Part shown: positions 21,356-29,849 of the stretch, one piece after another | Position numbering within the stretch: position 1 is the first letter of the stretch | Layout: each line of letters starts with the position of its first letter | Assembly (NCBI GenBank): GCA_003563055.1 | Contig: PWSY01000036.1 | Span: forward strand, 26,103 to 90,102 | Length of the DNA: 64,000 nt | Source of the DNA: Anaerolineaceae bacterium | Lineage (GTDB): Bacteria > Chloroflexota > Anaerolineae > Anaerolineales > Anaerolineaceae | Direction: 5' to 3' | Notes under the pieces: generated by a model | What the model saw: the letters and a program-made list of their open reading frames with translations, nothing else | Told to the model about the DNA's origin: nothing | Databases searched by the model: none | Position numbers and translations under genes: made by a program

Positions 21356-21928
21356 TTATTTTCCTGTTTCAACTTTTGCCAAAGCTTGTTGACGGACGTT
21401 TTTAATTCCTTCTTCGAGTACCTCCCGGATGTACTTCATAACAGATGGTTCCGACAGAGGTATTCCTTCAAGGATCTGTTTGATTGGTTCATCATCAAAG
21501 ACAAACCCGTGCTCATTGATCTGATAATCAAAAAACCAATGAACTTCAGGTGTACCAATGATCAGTGATAATAGAGTGCTGGCGAGATCGCCCAGAGGCA
21601 TGCGGTCGATGTGGCTGTGTTTGAAGCTAGCACTGACTTTTGTGCCCATCCCGATTTCGGATTCGATGCAAAAAGAACCTTCACATGCTTCAGCAGTTGC
21701 TTTAAAGAATGGGATCCCAAGACCAACTTTCCGAGTTGTGCGTGAGGTAATAAATGGATCAGTAATATTTGCTACTGTTTTTGGATCCATTCCTTTCCCA
21801 TTATCCTCAATAGTGATCTTTAGCGTATCTGAAATCAGATCTTCAATCACAGCGATCCTGATTTTGCTGGATCCGGCTGAAATACTGTTCTCAGCGATGT
21901 CGAGGATGTGAAGTGCCAGTTCTCGCAA
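21356..21928 (-). CDS. HATPase_c ATP-binding protein (anti-sigma/histidine kinase-like)
   Basis: 190 aa; DNGKGMD (N/G1 box), KVGLGIPFFKATAEACEGSF. Confidence 0.85.
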   Translation of the reverse strand: MRELALHILDIAENSISAGSSKIRIAVIEDLISDTLKITIEDNGKGMDPKTVANITDPFITSRTTRKVGLGIPFFKATAEACEGSFCIESEIGMGTKVSASFKHSHIDRMPLGDLASTLLSLIIGTPEVHWFFDYQINEHGFVFDDEPIKQILEGIPLSEPSVMKYIREVLEEGIKNVRQQALAKVETGK

Positions 21929-21929
21929 G

Positions 21930-22514
21930 TTACGCTTCCTTAGATTTAAGATCTTGGACGGTCTTTGGGAAACGGTTGGGTTTCACTCGACCCTGAACTT
22001 CTTCATCAACAACTATAACAGGTGCTTGACTGCAAACACCAACACAACGACATAACTCCAGTGTAATCAAACCGTCTTCTGTGGTCTCGCCTGGTTCGAT
22101 TTCAAGAATCTGTTTGGCTTTTTCAATAATCTGGTCAACACCACTGACATAGCAAGCCGTACCCACACAAAACTTGATCGTGTGTTTACCGCGCGGAATG
22201 GTGGTAAAGAATGAGTAGAATGACACCACCCCATGTACCCGACTGACGGGCTCACCTAATTGGTTGGCAACATAGACCTGCATGGCAGGCGATATGAAAC
22301 CAATCGCTTCCTGTAAACGATTGAGCACCACCATCGTTGCCCCTGGTATATCTTTGTTTTCATCAAGAATTTGGTCAATGATAACTCGTTGCTCAACATC
22401 ATTGAGTGGATCTTCAGTGGATATTTTTTCGAGGGTTTTCAGTGACAAAGTGCTTTCTCCATACCACGAGTTGTGGTTTAAAGGTGTGGTGTGTACGATT
22501 GTGAAATTAACCAC
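21930..22514 (-). CDS. NuoE/HydC-like [2Fe-2S] subunit, copy 2
   Basis: CVGTAC...CRCVGVC motif; GVVSFYSFFTTIPRGKHTIKFC. Confidence 0.93.
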   Translation of the reverse strand: MVNFTIVHTTPLNHNSWYGESTLSLKTLEKISTEDPLNDVEQRVIIDQILDENKDIPGATMVVLNRLQEAIGFISPAMQVYVANQLGEPVSRVHGVVSFYSFFTTIPRGKHTIKFCVGTACYVSGVDQIIEKAKQILEIEPGETTEDGLITLELCRCVGVCSQAPVIVVDEEVQGRVKPNRFPKTVQDLKSKEA

Positions 22515-22580
22515 ATGACAGTTTATTCTGACTTGGTTATCTGGTCAATACACAAATGTCACATTTATCATAGAAAATCG

Positions 22581-23327
22581 TCAAGAATGAGATAAAATTG
22601 AAAAATGACGCCCTTTCTGGGAGTGAAAAGCTAATTTTAGCTCTTGGATGGTAGGTTTTTCTATAAAAAATTGGTTGACACCCAGGTAGTCATCCAGATG
22701 ATGTACATCACCGCTTTGAATAAGGGGATAACCTTTTATCTGAGGAAATTTTTTTGTGGCTTCTTCAGGTGTTAAATGGCAAGAAATTTCAAGAGCATCG
22801 ATTTCTAAATCAGGAGGAACAAAACCTAAATAATTAAAGAGTCCAAAGGCTTGTCGGTTAACATGGGCTGGGATGAATACTCCCCCCAGGTCGTTAACAG
22901 CCTGGAAGGCCTGTTCAAAGCTAAGCTGTGTGGATGTAATCAGGAGTTGCTTTTTGCGACCAAGAAATTCACCAGTATGGTCAACGATGAATTGTTCACC
23001 AAAGAGACCGATATCATTCTTTATATTTGGCAGGTGTTGGTCTACCAGGTCCTGAAGTTTGTTCAATTGATCTATGGTATCAAACAGGCAGAGATTGTGT
23101 ACTTCCTCAATGGTTTGCAGTTCCATTCCTGGTAGAACTTTAAGACCTGTACCTTCCGCTGCCTGAATGACCGACGCAGCATTTTCACTTGCGTTGTGAT
23201 CTGTAATGGCAATTAAATTGATGTCATGGTCAAGCGCGGCCTGGACGATCAGTGGAGGAATCATCTCGACACTAGCGCAAGGTGATAGGACTGTGTGTAT
23301 GTGTAATTCAGCCAGATAGGACTTCAA
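22581..23327 (-). CDS. PHP-domain metal-dependent phosphoesterase
   Basis: AELHIHTVLSPC, ITDHNASENA, HVNR, SGDVHHL. Confidence 0.9.
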   Translation of the reverse strand: MKSYLAELHIHTVLSPCASVEMIPPLIVQAALDHDINLIAITDHNASENAASVIQAAEGTGLKVLPGMELQTIEEVHNLCLFDTIDQLNKLQDLVDQHLPNIKNDIGLFGEQFIVDHTGEFLGRKKQLLITSTQLSFEQAFQAVNDLGGVFIPAHVNRQAFGLFNYLGFVPPDLEIDALEISCHLTPEEATKKFPQIKGYPLIQSGDVHHLDDYLGVNQFFIEKPTIQELKLAFHSQKGRHFSILSHS

Positions 23328-23346
23328 AAAATGAACTTTCCACTAC

Positions 23347-23697
23347 TTACTTTTCAACCGATCGCAACCCCAAATCCCACAGCTTGCCAACCACTTGAAA
23401 ACTGGATTGTGGTGATGACAACAATCTCACATCTTTCTCATTGGCTTTTTTGATTGTATCCGGGTCAGGTTGAGCTTCTTCGGTGATGATAATTGCAGAC
23501 AGATCCAGCAAAGCCGCCACAGCGATGATGTTACTGTGTGCCATCAGGGTGATCCATACACCTCCCTGATCCGCTCCGGTCATAACACAACTGAGAAGGT
23601 CAGAACAATATCCGCTTTTTGCTTCGGTCTCAGAAAAATCGGTATGATCTGTCAATACTTTTAAACTTAAATTTTCAATTATTTCATCCAAGTACAT
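23347..23697 (-). CDS. DRTGG-domain-like small regulatory protein, copy 1
   Basis: 116 aa; similar to the second DRTGG-like ORF at 24735..25124 in gene context and length; family assignment moderate. Confidence 0.65.
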   Translation of the reverse strand: MYLDEIIENLSLKVLTDHTDFSETEAKSGYCSDLLSCVMTGADQGGVWITLMAHSNIIAVAALLDLSAIIITEEAQPDPDTIKKANEKDVRLLSSPQSSFQVVGKLWDLGLRSVEK

Positions 23698-23719
23698 TTT
23701 TCCTCAAATCATTTTTGTT

Positions 23720-24700
23720 TTATGGTCCGGTTTCTTTTTCGGCCGGAACCTCTTTGTTGTCTAAGTAAATAATCATATATAAATTAGTGCCTCGCTCCTT
23801 GGAGGAAATGAGGCGCATCTCGTCGACACAGCGTTTGATATTGACCAGTCCCATACCTGCCCCAAAACCCATCTCACGAATCTCGTGTGTTGCAGTTGAC
23901 CAGCCAGGTTTCATGGCTTGTTCCACATCTTCAATGCCTGGCCCATCATCATACGCTTCCATGGTGATCTTATGAGGTTCAATTTCAACTCGCAGTGTAC
24001 CACCATGGTTCGTATGGATAATCAAATTCATTTCAGCTTCGTATACAGCAATTCCACATCGCCTGGCTATTTGGGGAGATGCGCCAAGTCTTAGCAAAGC
24101 TCGTTTGATCTTGCTTGAGGCATCACCACCATGAATGAAATCTCCTTTGCGGATTTCGTAACGTAATATCAGGCTTGTGCGACCTGAGACAATATCTTCA
24201 AATAGGTGACTGGCACGGTAGCGAATTAGCTCTTCTGCGTGGTAGTCCCGCTGCAAGGCAAACAGTAAACCGTTTGAGATGTCCCCTTTGGTGATGATGC
24301 CTGCCAGTTTCCCTTCCTGGTTTGTGACCAGTAATCGCCCATATTTTGTTCGGGAGAATGTTTTTAATGCTTCTACAACTGGATCATGCATTCGAACTGT
24401 AGACAGGGTCGTGCTCATATAGTCACTTACTTTTGCATCCAGATTGCCCTCGCGTAATGAGCGAATGAGATCTTCTATGCTCAAAATGCCGATTAACTCA
24501 TCCCCTTGAGTGACAGGTGCTCCGGAGAAACGTTGCTCCTGGAAGATGTCCAGAGCGATTTCCATTTTCATATCTGGCTTTAACGAGTAGACATCTTCTG
24601 TCATAACCTCGTGAATACGAATTTCATAAGCCAGCTCTTCTACTCTGGTGATTTTTTCTGCATATTCATCTGATATAACAGGTTGTTTGCTGGCCATCAT
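23720..24700 (-). CDS. CBS-pair plus HATPase_c regulatory protein
   Basis: 326 aa; two CBS motifs (VMTEDVYSLKPDMKMEIALDIF, MSTTLSTVRMHDPVVEALKTF) and C-terminal DDGPGIEDVEQAM...FGAGMGLVNIKRCVDEM. Confidence 0.88.
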   Translation of the reverse strand: MMASKQPVISDEYAEKITRVEELAYEIRIHEVMTEDVYSLKPDMKMEIALDIFQEQRFSGAPVTQGDELIGILSIEDLIRSLREGNLDAKVSDYMSTTLSTVRMHDPVVEALKTFSRTKYGRLLVTNQEGKLAGIITKGDISNGLLFALQRDYHAEELIRYRASHLFEDIVSGRTSLILRYEIRKGDFIHGGDASSKIKRALLRLGASPQIARRCGIAVYEAEMNLIIHTNHGGTLRVEIEPHKITMEAYDDGPGIEDVEQAMKPGWSTATHEIREMGFGAGMGLVNIKRCVDEMRLISSKERGTNLYMIIYLDNKEVPAEKETGP

Positions 24701-24734
24701 TGCTCAATTCTTTTCGTTTTTGATTATTATCACT

Positions 24735-25124
24735 TTACATCTCCAGACTTTTTAAACCTGCTTGGTACAAGATACCACACGTTTCAAACAAACCATGCCT
24801 GGTTGTGATAAGGGGGATATTCTCTTCATTAGCCAGCCGGACCATTTCTTGACCAGGTTTTTTGTTCCGAACAAAAACGATGGCGCGGATATCAGCAATT
24901 TGAGCTGTTCTTATGACCTGGGGATTACATAAACCTGTTAATAGAGCAGCCTCAGGTTGGATGGAGGCCAGAACATCGCTCATCAGGTCAGCACCCATAG
25001 CCCCTGCAATCTCAGAGTCCTGTTTATTTTCATCTGTCAATAAAATGCCATTTATTCGAGTAACCAGTTCTGATATTTTCATAACATCCTTTAATTTCTT
25101 TATAAGACTCTTGTTGACGCCCAA
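24735..25124 (-). CDS. DRTGG-domain-like regulatory protein, copy 2
   Basis: 129 aa; MGADLMSDVLASIQPEAALLTGLCNPQVIRTAQIADIRAIVFVRNKKP. Confidence 0.78.
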   Translation of the reverse strand: MGVNKSLIKKLKDVMKISELVTRINGILLTDENKQDSEIAGAMGADLMSDVLASIQPEAALLTGLCNPQVIRTAQIADIRAIVFVRNKKPGQEMVRLANEENIPLITTRHGLFETCGILYQAGLKSLEM

Positions 25125-25164
25125 TCTTTGTTATTTTGTAATTACGAAGCATGCGAGGGAATAG

Positions 25165-25205
25165 GGGGGTGTGGTGTGGCGGTGAAGCCGCCACACCACA
25201 CCCCC
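25165..25205. repeat. Perfect 18-bp inverted repeat (hairpin) in a divergent intergenic region
   Basis: GGGGGTGTGGTGTGGCGG-TGAAG-CCGCCACACCACACCCCC. Confidence 0.9.
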
Positions 25206-25207
25206 TC

Positions 25208-25243
25208 CCTTCAGCAGCAGGGCTGCCTGAGTAGTTATGTTAT
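25208..25243. repeat. Dispersed intergenic repeat, copy 1
   Basis: CCTTCAGCAGCAGGGCTGCCTGAGTAGTTATGTTA; near-identical copy at 38617..38651. Confidence 0.75.
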
Positions 25244-25347
25244 TTTAACGTAAAATTGAAAATTAAACACGCAAAAACAATGGGGCTTGAGATTAAGGGG
25301 TAAAATGGTGATGGAATTTAGCTTAATAAAAATAAGATTTTGAGGTA

Positions 25348-26622
25348 ATGATGGCAGAAATTGTACGGAGTGTAAAAGGCACCCGGGACTTCTACCCGGA
25401 TCAGATGGCAGTTAGAAGGTGGATATTTGACACGATCAGGGATGTTTCTACCCGCTTTGGATATCAGGAATATGACGGGCCTTGTTTAGAGTTTATTGAT
25501 CTTTATGCTGCCAAATCTGGAGATGAGCTTGTCAAAGAACAGGCATTTGTTTTCTCTTCCCCCGGAGATGATCTATTGACCTTGCGGCCAGAACTGACAC
25601 CAACTCTGGCTCGCATGGTTGCGCAGCGCCAATATGAACTCCCTTTGCCATTACGCTGGTGGTCGATTGGTCCGTTCTGGCGTTATGAGAATCCCCAAAG
25701 AGGAAGGACAAGGGAGTTTTTTCAATGGAACATCGACCTGGTTGGCACAGAAACGGCAGTTGCAGACGCGGAGATTGTGGCAATTGCTGCAACGTTTTTT
25801 AAGGCATGCGGCCTGGCACCTGACCAGGTCAAAATAGAAGTCAACAACCGCCGATTGATGGATAGCGCTCTCACAACACTTGGTATTGATAAACCAGTAA
25901 GGTCTGGGGTTTTTCGGGTCGTTGATAAGTTGGATAAGCTCTCAGAGAAAGACTGGCGAGCTTTTGCCGTTGAAACAGGGTTAGAGGAAACCCAGATTGA
26001 TGGGTTGTTGTTGTTGCTGAACAATAACGCTCTCTGGAAAGACTCACAAGAGCTGGTTGAATTCTTTGAATTGATTACAGTGTTAGGTCTTGAGGATTAC
26101 GTTGCATATAACCCAAAGGTTATTCGCGGGTTGGATTATTATACAGGGACTGTTTTTGAAGCATTTGAACTGGGAGGCCAATCACGCGCTATCCTGGGAG
26201 GTGGACGTTATGATAATTTAGTCGCTGATGTGGGGGGAAACAGGCTGCCCGGCGTCGGTTTTGCGATGGGTGATGTGGTGATTGAACTGGTGTTGATGGA
26301 TGCAGGCGTGATCCCCGAGATGGTGGGGTGTAAGACACAGGTGATGGTGACCGTATTTGATGAAAGTTCTATGATGGCTTCTATGCAGGCAACCCGCGAG
26401 ATCCGTGAGGCAGGATACTCTGTAGTTGTATACCCAGATTCAGACAAATTGGGAAAACAATTTAAATACGCCGATAAATTGGATATTCCTGTGGTTGTCA
26501 TCCTGGGGCCAGATGAAATTGCAAACAAGCAAGTGGCTGTTAAGAATCTCAGAACACGTGAACAGGTGACCATCAATCGGGGCGCTTTGTTGACTCAACT
26601 GGATAAGTCGTTAACCCATTAG
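25348..26622 (+). CDS. hisS: Histidyl-tRNA synthetase
   Basis: 424 aa; KGTRDFYPDQ, RPELTPTLARMVAQR, RGLDYYTGTVFE, GGGRYDNLV. Confidence 0.96.
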   Translation: MMAEIVRSVKGTRDFYPDQMAVRRWIFDTIRDVSTRFGYQEYDGPCLEFIDLYAAKSGDELVKEQAFVFSSPGDDLLTLRPELTPTLARMVAQRQYELPLPLRWWSIGPFWRYENPQRGRTREFFQWNIDLVGTETAVADAEIVAIAATFFKACGLAPDQVKIEVNNRRLMDSALTTLGIDKPVRSGVFRVVDKLDKLSEKDWRAFAVETGLEETQIDGLLLLLNNNALWKDSQELVEFFELITVLGLEDYVAYNPKVIRGLDYYTGTVFEAFELGGQSRAILGGGRYDNLVADVGGNRLPGVGFAMGDVVIELVLMDAGVIPEMVGCKTQVMVTVFDESSMMASMQATREIREAGYSVVVYPDSDKLGKQFKYADKLDIPVVVILGPDEIANKQVAVKNLRTREQVTINRGALLTQLDKSLTH

Positions 26623-26652
26623 ACGATTGATTTTGTGCCGAGCCTATAGGGC

Positions 26653-26718
26653 ATCCCGGATGACAATACCTTTCTATGAAGTTCTTAATGCCTTCTGAGG
26701 GTCTGAATCATCCGGGAT
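26653..26718. repeat. 11-bp inverted repeat downstream of hisS
   Basis: ATCCCGGATGA ... TCATCCGGGAT with 44-nt spacer. Confidence 0.7.
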
Positions 26719-26742
26719 TATATTTGTCTACCCTTATCCGTC

Positions 26743-27114
26743 TTAACTCATTTCGTCTAAATCTTCGAAGGACTCATCTTCGAAGGCATCTTTGTCATCA
26801 TTTTCAGGTAGTTCATCTAATGAATTGTTTTGTTCTATGTTTTCAGCATTTTGGGCCAACAGGGATGGGTTAACTTGATAAATCCAGCCTAATGAAAATA
26901 AAAGGATTGCATAAATCAGGTATTGACCGACACTTGACATGAAAAAAGTTGCCAGGTCGAATTCATTACCACTGAGGACTAATTGGTTTTGAGAAATCAG
27001 GGTAGAAATGATGTCAATGGAGTAAACTGCTGCCCAAACCGTATAAATTAATATTATCCCTGCAAAAACAAACAAAACTATACTCAGGGCTGGGAATTTT
27101 CTTTTGTTCATCAT
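26743..27114 (-). CDS. Hypothetical two-TM membrane protein
   Basis: 123 aa; two hydrophobic segments and an acidic C-terminus. Confidence 0.65.
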   Translation of the reverse strand: MMNKRKFPALSIVLFVFAGIILIYTVWAAVYSIDIISTLISQNQLVLSGNEFDLATFFMSSVGQYLIYAILLFSLGWIYQVNPSLLAQNAENIEQNNSLDELPENDDKDAFEDESFEDLDEMS

Positions 27115-27436
27115 AAATCACTTTCTCTAGATAAAGGGGGATTGAAAAGTAGATATGAAACAGCTTTCCTTGTATTGGCAGAAGCAAAAACTTTTATTGC
27201 TTCATAAAAATTGTTTCAACTATTTATACCCTAAAAACTGTTTATGAATAGGGCACCCATTTTCTTAAGGCAAATGGATGCTATTCCAGTTTCAATAAAC
27301 TGAATAATTTTTTTGATATCTTCTATCTGGGTGCATCCAGTTTTTTCATGTTTAAATTGAGGGGGTCAGGTTGTCAAAATAACGAAAAAATTCTTGCCAT
27401 TGGTATCCAGATATGATACAATCAGAAATCAATTAT

Positions 27437-27509
27437 GGTGCCTGTAGCTCAACGGCAGAGCGCCTCACTGTGGATGAGGAGGTTAAGGGTTCGAAACCCT
27501 TCAGGCACC
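27437..27509 (+). tRNA. tRNA-His (GTG)
   Basis: Acceptor GTGCCTG/CAGGCAC with extra 5' G(-1) opposite C73; anticodon arm CCTCA-CTGTGGA-TGAGG gives anticodon GTG; TTCGAAA T-loop. Confidence 0.95.
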
Positions 27510-27515
27510 CACAAG

Positions 27516-27538
27516 AAAAGCCCACTAATAGGGCTTTT
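27516..27538 (+). terminator. Intrinsic terminator after tRNA-His
   Basis: AAAAGCCC-ACTAATA-GGGCTTTT. Confidence 0.75.
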
Positions 27539-27643
27539 CATTTAACAATGATGGGTGTTTTGAATACTGGTCATTTAAATCTGGGTTGAAATCACAATTT
27601 ATGATTTCGAGATAATCAATCGGGTGGGCAATCATCAATTCTA

Positions 27644-28549
27644 TTAATGAGACAAATCAATTTTTCCCCGCTTGATGACATTAATTATCCAAATTCCTAA
27701 CAGGGTCACTGCACCACCAATAATTTGCCAGACAATCAGGTGTTCACCGAACAATGGGATGGCAATCAGTGCAGTCAGAACAGGTTGTGCAACCATTGAA
27801 GGGGTCACCACTGAAGCAGGCAACTGCCCTAGTGCATAAGTAATTAAGAAATATCCTCCCAATTGGGAAACGAGTGCTGCTAATAGAAATAAAAGATAAG
27901 TATTTAATGAATAGCCCGATAGTGGCATCCCTGCCAGCAGAACGATGATTGTCAGGAAAAAAGCAGCCGATAAGAGCATTAACCACAAGAATGTCACAGT
28001 ATTGAGAAAGAATCGCCCCCGTTGTGTGGATAAGAAAAAGGCAGCATAAAATAAACTTGAGATAAGGGCCAGATAATCACCGAAAACAAACTGGGGTCGA
28101 AACAGGATTGTACTCCCCAGGACAGCCGAGGCCCCTACCAGCACGGCGACTAACCCGACCCAAAACCGCCAATCTAACCGCTCCCTCCAGATTAAGATGG
28201 CAAAAAAAGCCACCCACAGGGGCGAAATATTATTGAGCAAAGTTGCGTTGGCGACTGTGGTGTTCTCAATAGCCGTTGCCCACAGCCCATGATCTATGGC
28301 TGAGAAAAATCCAGCCAATATCGGGAAAAGCAAAGCCTTTGAGTGTACTGGTTTAACTTTCTTGAGTTTACGAACTGCAAAGGGTGTAAGGACACAACCA
28401 GCGATCAGCATACGGAAAAGCGAAGTTACGACTCCTGGTGCATCCGCCCAACGAACAAATAATGGTGAGATTGTGAGGGCAAGGATGGCAGCCATTAATG
28501 CCGTCGTTGCCAGCCAAGATTTATGTATCGTTTTGGTTTGTGTGGTCAT
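27644..28549 (-). CDS. EamA/DMT family transporter
   Basis: 301 aa with about 10 TM segments; NATLLNNISPLWVAFFAILIWRERL EamA pattern. Confidence 0.88.
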   Translation of the reverse strand: MTTQTKTIHKSWLATTALMAAILALTISPLFVRWADAPGVVTSLFRMLIAGCVLTPFAVRKLKKVKPVHSKALLFPILAGFFSAIDHGLWATAIENTTVANATLLNNISPLWVAFFAILIWRERLDWRFWVGLVAVLVGASAVLGSTILFRPQFVFGDYLALISSLFYAAFFLSTQRGRFFLNTVTFLWLMLLSAAFFLTIIVLLAGMPLSGYSLNTYLLFLLAALVSQLGGYFLITYALGQLPASVVTPSMVAQPVLTALIAIPLFGEHLIVWQIIGGAVTLLGIWIINVIKRGKIDLSH

Positions 28550-28760
28550 CTTTTTTGTTTTATCAGTTATTCTTCAATGGAGAAAATTATTGAAGTGTAA
28601 TTTCAGCATGATTCCGTAGATTATTCTAGCATAAGTGAACTAGAAGGAGGATGGTCTTATGGAGAAGTGACTTGTGTAAGCTGATAATAAACTCGGTTGG
28701 AAATCAATACCGATAATAAAAGAAGTCAGCGTGGTGTCCCTTGAGTTATTTTAATTCTTT

Positions 28761-29453
28761 TTAGAATAAATTAAATATCTGTGCACCACCATAGGCGATA
28801 AAAAAAGAACTGAACAAGTACATGGTAAATGTTGTCAAGAGATATGTGCTGATAGGTACATGAAAAGCCCCACACATGATGCTGACACTGCGTGTGCCAG
28901 CGGGAATGCTTCTAACAGCCATTAAGAAATAAGGGGATGATGTTGGAAGTTCGCCCAAGCCAAATGGCAATTTGGCTTTCTTTTCCTCGAAATGAACCAC
29001 ATCGCCAATTGCTTTTCCAAGTTGATATTCAAAAAAAGCTGAAATGGTATTTCCTAGAGTGGCTACCACCCCAGCCTGCAAGGGGCCGATCAATAAGGCG
29101 ATGAATAACGTGAGGGGCAATGATGGAAGAAAAGTAAAACCAAGCAGAACATAAACAATGAAACTGATTAATATAGATTGACTTTGGTTTTGTTTTATGT
29201 ATGTTTGTACATCCGACATGCTTACATTCAGCGACGCAATGATTGCAAAGATCAAGACCGATGCCAGGATCGAAAGTTTAAATATATTACCCTGTGTTAA
29301 GATCTTCTTATTTTTGATGTCAAATTTTTGCATAATGCCTTGGACTTTGATAAAAAAATGTCTTTTCTGTTTAACCCAAGATGATAAATTGATATATAAA
29401 TCAATTGTAAGGTTAATGGATGCGGTAAATAACGCATTAAAATAACTTTCCAA
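28761..29453 (-). CDS. VTT/SNARE-associated (DedA/TVP38-like) membrane protein
   Basis: LPSLPLTLFIALLIGPLQAGVVATLGNTISAFFEYQLGKAIG; RSIPAGTRSVS. Confidence 0.8.
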   Translation of the reverse strand: MESYFNALFTASINLTIDLYINLSSWVKQKRHFFIKVQGIMQKFDIKNKKILTQGNIFKLSILASVLIFAIIASLNVSMSDVQTYIKQNQSQSILISFIVYVLLGFTFLPSLPLTLFIALLIGPLQAGVVATLGNTISAFFEYQLGKAIGDVVHFEEKKAKLPFGLGELPTSSPYFLMAVRSIPAGTRSVSIMCGAFHVPISTYLLTTFTMYLFSSFFIAYGGAQIFNLF

Positions 29454-29577
29454 TCATATTCCTGAATAACACCGCTGTCAAGCCAGTGATAATGTAGATT
29501 GACCCATTCTATCACTTGTGGCATAATGTAGGCATAAATGTTAGAAAATATTTGCTTAGATGGAAATGAGTACATGG

Positions 29578-29822
29578 TTCGCTGGCTAATAGCGATCCCG
29601 GGAGGGTGAAAGCCGGGAAGTCATGATCATGGAAAATCCTTCCGGAGCAGCAATCTGAACCTTCCAATAGGAACCAGTAAGTGCGCCAGAGTCATCCTCT
29701 GTTATCAAAATGCGGTTATGTCATCCTTTTGACGAAACCGGTTGAGGTGTTCACAAGATTGTGGAAACCAGGGTGGTACCGCGGGTTTTTTACTCGTCCC
29801 TGAAATGGGACGAGTCGTTGTT
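29578..29822 (+). promoter_or_regulatory. T-box leader (tRNA-Ile-responsive) upstream of ileS
   Basis: T-box sequence AGGGTGGTACCGCGG, then terminator-type hairpin CTCGTCCC-TGAAAT-GGGACGAG; directly upstream of ileS; candidate ATC specifier near 29653..29655. Confidence 0.87.
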
Positions 29823-29849
29823 TAAATGTGAGTTACGTATGGAGGATCG

